Part shown: positions 1 to 4,228 of the stretch, one piece after another
How positions within the stretch are numbered: position 1 is the first letter of the stretch
Layout of the letters: every line of letters begins with the position of its first letter
DNA from: Bacteroidales bacterium UBA3742
GTDB lineage: Bacteria > Bacteroidota > Bacteroidia > Bacteroidales > Paludibacteraceae
Length of the DNA stretch: 15,122 nt
Direction of reading: 5' to 3'
Assembly: GCA_002371785.1 (NCBI GenBank)
Contig: DFGU01000078.1
Span: 52,670 to 67,791 of the forward strand
Notes under the pieces: model-generated
What the model was told of the DNA's origin: nothing
The model's database searches: none
What the model saw: only the letters and a program-made list of their open reading frames with translations
Position numbers and translations under genes: made by a program

Positions 1-45
1 CGGCCTGTAAAATATCCAACGACCAACGACTAACGACTAACGACT
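1..45 (+). repeat. Truncated micro-ORF repeat unit plus AACGACY heptamer tract
   Basis: Bases 1-10 are the last codons and stop (GGC CTG TAA at 2-10) of the 13-codon micro-ORF found complete at 14917-14958 and 15018-15059. Bases 1-30 match 15050-15079 with one difference (C17 against T15066). Four exact heptamers follow: AACGACC at 18-24, then AACGACT at 25-31, 32-38 and 39-45. The ATG of the methyltransferase begins at the next base, so the repeat forms its whole visible upstream region. No promoter or ribosome-binding site can be seen in these 45 bases. Confidence 0.85.
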
Positions 46-831
46 ATGCTCAGCAAAGCCCAACTAAAAACATATCGCAGCCTCCAGCAGAAGAAGTTTC
101 GCGATGAGCTCGGCCTCTTTCTGGCCGAAGGCCCTAAGTGTGTCGACGAACTCCGTTCGGCTTTCCGCCTCGAGGCCCTCATAACGGAAGAGGAAGTAGG
201 CCGCGTAGCTATCGAGCAACTCTCCTCCCTCCGCACCCCGCAGGGCGTCATCGCCGTTTTCCGCAAACCGTCTTACAGTCCGGCGGACGGTCTTACAGCG
301 TCAGCGACTAACGACCAACGAGGCCCTGACTGGACCAACGACAATCTAATCCTCGCCCTTGATGGCATTCAGGATCCCGGCAACCTCGGTACGATCATCC
401 GTACCTGTGACTGGTTCGGTGTGCGTGATATCTTTTGTTCGTTGGATACCGCCGATTGCTATAGTCCCAAGGTGGTCCAGGCTACGATGGGTGCCCTCGC
501 CCGCGTCCGCATCCACTACGTGGACCTCCCCCAATGGCTTCAAACGACCAACGAGGCCCTGACTGGACAAACGACAATCAATATCTACGGTACCCTCCTC
601 GATGGCCGCAACATGTACGAAGAGCAGAGTCTAACGACCAACGACCAACGACCAACGACGAACATCATCGTCATGGGCAACGAGGGCAACGGCATTTCTC
701 CCGCCGTGCGCCGTCTGATCACCCATCCGCTTTTCATCCCGTCCTATCCTCCCGGCGAACCCACCTCCGAGAGCCTCAACGTAGCCATCGCTACGGCCAT
801 CGTCCTCGCCGAATTCCGTCGCCCAAGATAA
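46..831 (+). CDS. TrmH/SpoU-family RNA 2'-O-methyltransferase with repeat-derived insertions
   Basis: This is probably a SAM-dependent 2'-O-ribose methyltransferase acting on tRNA or rRNA in the cytoplasm; the target nucleotide cannot be told from sequence. The 261 residues start with the family-like MLSKAQLK head (substrate-binding domain about 1-85). The trefoil-knot SPOUT domain follows: motif 1 around 105-119 (LDGIQDPGNLGTIIR), motif 2 at 209-218 (VMGNEGNGIS) and motif 3 near the C-terminus (PPGEPTSESLNVAIATA). ATG 46 is chosen because an in-frame stop lies at 31-33 and the N-terminus fits the family. Three stretches do not look like family sequence: residues 86-100, 166-178 and 196-206. 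All are encoded by the AACGACC-type repeat, and all lie in linkers or just before beta strands, so the motifs stay intact. The gene is GC-rich (about 65% in sampled lines). The next gene starts two bases after its stop. Confidence 0.92.
   Translation: MLSKAQLKTYRSLQQKKFRDELGLFLAEGPKCVDELRSAFRLEALITEEEVGRVAIEQLSSLRTPQGVIAVFRKPSYSPADGLTASATNDQRGPDWTNDNLILALDGIQDPGNLGTIIRTCDWFGVRDIFCSLDTADCYSPKVVQATMGALARVRIHYVDLPQWLQTTNEALTGQTTINIYGTLLDGRNMYEEQSLTTNDQRPTTNIIVMGNEGNGISPAVRRLITHPLFIPSYPPGEPTSESLNVAIATAIVLAEFRRPR
310..346 (+). repeat. Repeat insertion 1 in the methyltransferase gene
   Basis: A 37-base element (AACGACC AACGAGG, then CCCTGACTGGACC and AACGACAATC) that is 36/37 identical to 543-579; the only difference is C336 against A569. 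It is read here with base 310 as codon position 1, giving residues 89-100 with the sequence NDQRGPDWTNDN. It lies in the linker between the N-terminal domain and the SPOUT domain. Confidence 0.9.
543..579 (+). repeat. Repeat insertion 2 in the methyltransferase gene, different frame
   Basis: Second copy of the 37-base element at 310-346. The offset is 233 bases, which is not a multiple of three, so the same DNA is read one frame away: base 543 is codon position 3, giving TTNEALTGQTTI (residues 167-178). Both readings are free of stop codons. The insertion lies just before the beta strand leading into IYGTLLDG. Confidence 0.9.
633..660 (+). repeat. Heptamer tract inside the methyltransferase gene
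   Basis: Three exact AACGACC units (633-653) followed by AACGACG (654-660). They encode TTNDQRPTTN, residues 197-206, directly before the conserved VMGNEGNG motif. Unlike the tract upstream of the start codon, it contains no AACGACT units; runs of those would create TAA stops. Confidence 0.9.
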
Positions 832-833
832 AT

Positions 834-1952
834 ATGAAAGAGATACCTACATATACACCCGATTTCGAGGAATATATCCGTCAGGGAGAACCCGATAAGA
901 AAGAGCGTGCGCAAATTTGGCGCACCGCTATCGGTTTGCAACAAGTAGATGGACTGGAGACCTCGGAATATTTGAAAGATCTTGCCAGACGAAATATAGA
1001 GGGCGAGATTTCTATTGATGAAGTACAAAAACTTACAAAGGCTTACTATGTAAGCAAGAGACATCGTGAGCAAGACGATGATGAGAAAGAAGAAGCGGAT
1101 AAAGTTGCCGGTAATATTAGTAAGATTTTGGCGACTCAGACCTTGGATTTTAGTACGAATGGCTATATCTCTCTTCATCGCCGCATATTCAATGGTGTGT
1201 TTAAACGTGCCGGGCAAATACGGGATTATGACATTACCAAGAAAGAGTTTGTGTTGCGGGGTGGAACTGTCAATTACTTAAACTGGGAAGATCTGCGTCG
1301 GGCTTTGGATTATGAGATTGATCGGGAGAAACAGTTTAACTACCGCGGTTTATCCGCTGATGAACTGATTGAGCATGTGGCTAAGTTCGTTTCGGACATA
1401 TGGCAGATACATGCTTTTGGAGAAGGTAATACGCGTACCACGGCTGTCTTTACTATCCAATATCTGCGTTCTATTGGCTACGAGGTGAATAACGAGTTGT
1501 TTGCTGCTCATTCATGGTACTTTCGTAATGCACTTGTGCGCGCTAATTATAAGAACGCGGTGCAAGGTATCAATTACGAGCCGATATATCTGGAGCGTTT
1601 CTTCCGAAACTTATTGTTAGGCGAACAATGGGAGCTGAAGAGCCGTTATTTAGTCATCAATCCACCTGCGGAATATGCCGAACAACCAAGAGTGGATGTC
1701 GGTAATTCTAAGGAAAATGTCGGAATAAATGTCGGAATAAATGTCGGAATAAAAGAAGCGAAAATATTGCAGTTGATTTCTGGTAATCCATTAATATCAG
1801 CGGTTAAGATAGGCGAAGAGTTAGGCGTTACATCGCGGCAAGCGGAAAGACTTTTGTCCGCATTGAAACAAAAACAAATTATCCGTAGAGTAGGGGCTAA
1901 TAAGAATGGTCATTGGGAAATCATTTCTGCGGAATCCCGCCACCCGTCCTAA
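834..1952 (+). CDS. Fic-domain protein with VbhA-like N-terminus and winged-helix C-terminus
   Basis: Predicted 372-residue Fic (filamentation induced by cAMP) protein; the family usually transfers AMP from ATP to hydroxyl groups of target proteins. Residues about 28-75 (GLQQVDGLETSEYL, ARRNIEGEIS) resemble the VbhA-type antitoxin segment that restrains many Fic enzymes. The catalytic loop is at 193-201, HAFGEGNTR, close to HxFx(D/E)GNGR with T in place of the last G; His193 would be the catalytic base and Arg201 the phosphate contact. Residues 295-306 are NVGI three times, and about 308-370 form a winged-helix domain (EELGVTSRQAERLLSALKQK), so it may also bind DNA. ATG 834 is chosen because the VbhA-like region follows it closely; the frame stays open upstream only because the overlapping methyltransferase repeats have no stops there. 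It is AT-richer than the gene before it (about 38% GC in a sampled line), which hints at separate acquisition. The target is unknown. Confidence 0.9.
   Translation: MKEIPTYTPDFEEYIRQGEPDKKERAQIWRTAIGLQQVDGLETSEYLKDLARRNIEGEISIDEVQKLTKAYYVSKRHREQDDDEKEEADKVAGNISKILATQTLDFSTNGYISLHRRIFNGVFKRAGQIRDYDITKKEFVLRGGTVNYLNWEDLRRALDYEIDREKQFNYRGLSADELIEHVAKFVSDIWQIHAFGEGNTRTTAVFTIQYLRSIGYEVNNELFAAHSWYFRNALVRANYKNAVQGINYEPIYLERFFRNLLLGEQWELKSRYLVINPPAEYAEQPRVDVGNSKENVGINVGINVGIKEAKILQLISGNPLISAVKIGEELGVTSRQAERLLSALKQKQIIRRVGANKNGHWEIISAESRHPS
1716..1751 (+). repeat. Three perfect 12-bp tandem repeats in the Fic gene
   Basis: The unit AATGTCGGAATA occurs three times without change, encoding NVGI x3 in the linker between the Fic core and the winged helix. 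Gain or loss of a unit by slippage would keep the frame and change only linker length. Confidence 0.9.
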
Positions 1953-1984
1953 TCTAAAATCGATAATAACTAATCAAAAATATT

Positions 1985-2587
1985 ATGAAACACAATCTCT
2001 TTCTATCCCTCCTCGCCGTTTCTATCGCTTGTATCATGCCATGTGAGTCCGCAAGCGCTCAGGTGAAATCATCTTTCACTTCTCCGGATCTGAAATGGCA
2101 ACAATTGCAAGGACATGTGAAGCAGTTGAAAATTATCGGTGAATATGGCTATGCAGTATATAATTTTGATCGACAAGGGAACTTCATCTCATATCACGAT
2201 TCATTTGGCTATCCCTATAAAATTAAGCGTAATAAGAAGGGGCAAATTGTGGAGTGGCATCAGTGGATGGATGAGACAGACTTTTACAATGATGCAGAAT
2301 ATGTCTATAATAATGATGGATATATCTATAGGGAAACGACAGCTAGTGAAGCCGATGAAGATGTATATGTGTATGTCCTGAATAAGCAAGGCTGGCCTGT
2401 ATCTGCTTCGTGGAAATGTGAAGATGGAGAAATGGGTGATGAAGAAGTATATCACCACAAAGGAACGGTGACCTATTCTTATCCCAATATAGACGACCAT
2501 GGCAATTGGCTGAGATGTGATGTAAAAAGCACGTCACCTTATTTCCGTAATTATACAGAAACCCGCAAAATCACGTATTGGGAATAA
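1985..2587 (+). CDS. Small secreted protein with YD/RHS-like tyrosine-rich repeats
   Basis: A 200-residue protein with a clear signal peptide (about residues 1-26, MKHNLFLSLLAVSIACIMP followed by a small-residue cleavage region ending SASAQ). The mature part has loosely repeated motifs of aromatic residues and Gly/Asn turns: YAVYNFDRQGNFISYHD, IKRNKKGQIVEW, YVYNNDGYIYRET, YVYVLNKQGWPV and YPNIDDHGNWLRC. The last resembles the DDHGNW closing motif of many Bacteroidota secreted YD-like beta-repeat proteins. No catalytic motif is visible. It begins 32 bases after the Fic gene with no promoter or terminator that I can see between them, so the two are probably co-transcribed; it shares the AT-rich composition of Fic. 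The link to the Fic protein's job is unknown. Confidence 0.75.
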   Translation: MKHNLFLSLLAVSIACIMPCESASAQVKSSFTSPDLKWQQLQGHVKQLKIIGEYGYAVYNFDRQGNFISYHDSFGYPYKIKRNKKGQIVEWHQWMDETDFYNDAEYVYNNDGYIYRETTASEADEDVYVYVLNKQGWPVSASWKCEDGEMGDEEVYHHKGTVTYSYPNIDDHGNWLRCDVKSTSPYFRNYTETRKITYWE

Positions 2588-2601
2588 TAGGCTTTTCCCT
2601 C

Positions 2602-2641
2602 TTTGCGGCTAAAAAACGAAAATAAACCGCAAAAAATGCGG
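2602..2641. repeat. Competing short inverted repeats upstream of the 2679 gene
   Basis: TTTGCGG (2602-2608) can pair with CCGCAAA (2627-2633), or CCGCA (2627-2631) can pair with TGCGG (2637-2641) around a five-A loop. No T-tract follows, so it does not look like an intrinsic terminator. It sits directly upstream of the promoter candidate and could be a regulator site or an mRNA end structure. Confidence 0.4.
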
Positions 2642-2648
2642 CTTGCGT

Positions 2649-2665
2649 TTGGCACAGATTTTGCA
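2649..2665 (+). promoter_or_regulatory. Sigma-54-type -24/-12 promoter candidate
   Basis: TTGGCAC (2649-2655), five bases, TTGCA (2661-2665). The GG (2651-2652) and GC (2663-2664) are exactly ten bases apart, the classic RpoN spacing. It predicts transcription start near 2676, only about three bases before ATG 2679, which would make the mRNA almost leaderless. A poorer Bacteroidota-type reading (TTTG 2648-2651, 17 bases, TACCTTG 2669-2675) overlaps it, with short spacing and one missing T. Confidence 0.45.
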
Positions 2666-2678
2666 TCTTACCTTGTAT

Positions 2679-3293
2679 ATGAAACGCATCTACTCTTTTA
2701 TATTAGCTCTGATGGCCTACCTCACGATGCAGGCGCAGTATGTGGTGTCCGACCGCTACGACCTGTGGTTCGAGGACTCCGGCTACGAGGTGACCACCCG
2801 TAAGTCCGTCGCCTGCGTCGACAACTACCAGGACCTCTGGAACGGCTGTTATGTCCGTACCTCCGGCCGCACGATCTATGTCTATCGCAATGGTTCGTCT
2901 ATCCTCTATGGCGACGAGATCAACTTGCTCTACAACGGCTACTACCGTGTTCGTCGTAGCAATACGTGGTACTTGGCCGACGAGGATGGCGACCTGGTGA
3001 GCGGCATATACGGCAAGCAGATTCTCTACATGCCCTTCGGCTACGTGACGGTGCAGCGCAACTCCGGCCATTGGGATATCTTCCATTGCTCCGGCCGTAA
3101 GGTCGAATGCTATTCCCAGGAGAGCCCCTATATCTTCCGCAACGGCTATTTCCTCATCAAACAGGGTACTTACTGGTACGCGGTGGACGATACCGGCCGC
3201 AAGCTGGATGGCGTCTATGGCGATGATGTCTCGCTGCTCAACGACGGTCGCTGGAAATGCGTCCGCGGCTCCTACGTGACGTATATCGAGTAA
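2679..3293 (+). CDS. Secreted WG-repeat-like protein
   Basis: A 204-residue protein with a signal peptide (MKRIYSFILALMAYLTMQAQ, cleavage likely after Q20). The mature part is very rich in Tyr, Trp, Arg and Gly, with recurring pieces such as NGCYVRTSGRTIYVYRNGS, NGYYRVRRSNTWYLADEDG, FGYVTVQRNSGHWDIFHCSG and NGYFLIKQGTYWYAVDDTG. This is the pattern of WG-type beta repeats (short strand, W/Y, D-x-x-G turn), about five units of 35-45 residues. ATG 2679 is preferred over the in-frame ATG at 2643 because it begins the signal peptide directly; the earlier start would also overlap the promoter candidate. It is GC-rich (about 65% in a sampled line), unlike the two genes before it. Location is probably periplasm or surface; the function is unknown. 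Confidence 0.8.
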   Translation: MKRIYSFILALMAYLTMQAQYVVSDRYDLWFEDSGYEVTTRKSVACVDNYQDLWNGCYVRTSGRTIYVYRNGSSILYGDEINLLYNGYYRVRRSNTWYLADEDGDLVSGIYGKQILYMPFGYVTVQRNSGHWDIFHCSGRKVECYSQESPYIFRNGYFLIKQGTYWYAVDDTGRKLDGVYGDDVSLLNDGRWKCVRGSYVTYIE

Positions 3294-3328
3294 AAGCTCC
3301 CGCTCATGAATATAATTCTCCCTCCTCT

Positions 3329-3359
3329 ACGCCCGACCATTTTTGGTTGGGCGTTTTTT
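3329..3359 (+). terminator. Intrinsic terminator after the WG-like gene
   Basis: ACGCCCGACCA (3329-3339) pairs with TGGTTGGGCGT (3344-3354), 11 bp with one G-T wobble, and a run of six T (3354-3359) follows. It lies 36 bases after the stop codon at 3291-3293. Confidence 0.9.
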
Positions 3360-3654
3360 GCTTCTTCTTTGTATTTTGCAGATTGTCAATCGGCTCTGGT
3401 TTTGTCCTGTGCTCGGGCCGTTAGACAGGAGTTAGCCGCCCTCCGTTCATTTCCCCGGCATTGTATGCCGGAGTATGTTCGTTCATTGTTCTGGCATGTA
3501 TGCCGTCTTCATGCATCGACCAATCTTGGGCGATCCCCATCGCCCGCATGGTCTCCCGCATCGCTCTTTAATGCTCTCTATTAGGGCCGATCTACAAAAA
3601 AATACGCCCCAAACTTGCAATTCTGTAATATTTTTTATAAATTTTACAAATAAA
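3360..3654. other. Gene-free interval holding palindromic repeats
   Basis: I find no convincing gene in these 295 bases; the open frame across 3306-3584 is made of the terminator and palindromic repeats and has no family-like sequence. The interval holds the 36-bp palindromic units (3449-3520) and a perfect 7-bp hairpin, GGGCGAT-CCCC-ATCGCCC, at 3528-3545. It becomes strongly AT-rich from about 3620, just before the promoter at 3655. Confidence 0.7.
3449..3520 (+). repeat. Two 36-bp palindromic repeat units (one decayed)
   Basis: Unit 1 (3449-3484) has the stem CCGGCA-TTGTA-TGCCGG (3455-3471) followed by AGTATGTTCGTTC. Unit 2 begins exactly 36 bases later with CTGGCATGTATGCCG and then decays. 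The 3' part of an earlier unit (CGTTC) precedes unit 1. The same family occurs at 14614-14685, about 11 kb away, so it is a dispersed REP-like element. Confidence 0.8.
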
Positions 3655-3686
3655 TTTGTATAATCCAAAATTATTTACTACTTTTG
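3655..3686 (+). promoter_or_regulatory. Consensus Bacteroidota housekeeping promoter
   Basis: TTTG (3655-3658, -33 element), 20 bases, TACTTTTG (3679-3686), a full match to the TAnnTTTG -7 element. The expected transcription start is about 3692-3695. No coding region begins within 500 bases downstream, so the first product is the structured RNA. Confidence 0.85.
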
Positions 3687-3692
3687 CAACCA

Positions 3693-3992
3693 ATTGTGTG
3701 CAAAAGCGTAGCTTAATGCAACTCGCTGGGCTCAACAGCGTAAAAAAGTGAGTACATATTAAAGGCGTTTATTAACGTTGTTTGCGACTCCTTGAAACTT
3801 CGCAACTTTCAAAAGAATAAAGTCGTAACAACCACGGTGAATGTCCATGTGGGTATGTTATGTATCCACGCCTCGCTATAGGGTGAGGCGGGTGTAGCAT
3901 ATCGGGGCGTGGATTTCGGTTGTTTTTCTACTTTATTCGGGCATTGCGAAGGCCTCAAGGAGCGTGAAGAGCAAGTGAACTTCACGCTTTTT
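3693..3992 (+). ncRNA. Structured RNA with its own promoter and terminator (family not identified)
   Basis: The transcript would run about 300 nt from the 3655-3686 promoter to the terminator T-run at 3988-3992. Its core is a rod of nested helices: CTCCTTGA 3788-3795 with TCAAGGAG 3955-3962 (8 bp); CTTCGCAA 3798-3805 with TTGCGAAG 3944-3951 (8 bp); GAATAAAGT 3815-3823 with ACTTTATTC 3930-3938 (9 bp); AACAACC 3827-3833 with GGTTGTT 3918-3924 (7 bp). Inside it, GGTATGTTA 3852-3860 pairs with TAGCATATC 3895-3903 (two wobbles) around a hairpin CGCCTC 3869-3874/GAGGCG 3885-3890. ATCCA 3864-3868 with TGGAT 3910-3914 crosses that helix, making a pseudoknot. The 5' part holds the hairpins CGCTG 3724-3728/CAGCG 3736-3740 and CGTT 3766-3769/AACG 3774-3777. 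I see no tmRNA, RNase P or SRP signature. The promoter-plus-terminator layout recalls the Bacteroidales-1 motif (suggested 6S homologue), but I cannot confirm that. It could instead be a leader controlling the 4229 operon. Confidence 0.7.
3962..3992 (+). terminator. Intrinsic terminator closing the structured RNA
   Basis: GCGTGAAG (3962-3969) pairs perfectly with CTTCACGC (3980-3987) around a 10-base loop and is followed by five T (3988-3992). The first G is shared with the outer helix of the RNA, so folding of that helix and of the terminator are nearly compatible; only one base pair competes. Confidence 0.85.
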
Positions 3993-4040
3993 CGTGTATG
4001 TATGTATATATATAAATGCGTGTATACATAATATGATGTA

Positions 4041-4119
4041 GTGGCAGAGTGCATAGGTGTGGTTATCATATCTTTTTGTATCTTAATTTTATCGATAGAA
4101 TCCACACCTATGCCGCCAC
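4041..4119. repeat. Long inverted repeat between the RNA terminator and the giant gene
   Basis: GCATAGGTGTGG (4051-4062) is perfectly complementary to CCACACCTATGC (4102-4113), and GTGGC (4041-4045) to GCCAC (4115-4119), giving 17 bp with a small internal loop. The 39-base loop is AT-rich and no T-tract follows. It could be an mRNA leader structure, an operator, or a remnant of a mobile element. A small GGGC-TTT-GCCC hairpin follows at 4130-4140. Confidence 0.7.
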
Positions 4120-4133
4120 GTGAATACAAGGGC

Positions 4134-4163
4134 TTTGCCCGCAGTCGCGCGAATCTTAACTTG
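4134..4163 (+). promoter_or_regulatory. Weak promoter candidate for the surface-protein operon
   Basis: TTTG (4134-4137), 19 bases, TAACTTG (4157-4163): right spacing, but the -7 element lacks one T of TAnnTTTG. The start would be near 4170, giving a leader of about 60 bases before ATG 4229. If it is inactive, the operon must rely on read-through past the 3962-3992 terminator. Confidence 0.35.
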
Positions 4164-4228
4164 AGCGAGGGTTACCGCTTTGTTTGTGTGCCACTTTGAT
4201 GAAAATAATGTAAAACTTAAAAATATAA

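Noticed and set aside
534..833. Long upstream extension of the Fic reading frame
   Set aside because: It overlaps the methyltransferase in another frame and stays open only because the repeats there have no stops; the Fic family start fits ATG 834.
1715..1751. Possible phase-variation tract switching the Fic gene on and off
   Set aside because: The unit is 12 bp, so changes in copy number keep the frame; at most the linker length varies.
2602..2633. Terminator after the YD-like gene
   Set aside because: The stem TTTGCGG/CCGCAAA is weak, has an 18-base loop and no following T-run on either strand.
3306..3584. 92-codon open frame after the WG-like gene
   Set aside because: It runs through the intrinsic terminator and palindromic repeats, and has no family-like composition or plausible upstream signals.
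3821..3832. AAGTCGTAACAA, identical to part of the conserved 3' end of 16S rRNA
   Set aside because: Only 12 bases match; the sequence on both sides is unlike 16S rRNA and the stretch is explained by the helices of the structured RNA.
3693..3992. tmRNA, RNase P RNA or SRP RNA
   Set aside because: No tRNA-like ends or tag frame, no GAGGAAAGTCC-type RNase P core, and no SRP tetraloop region can be seen.
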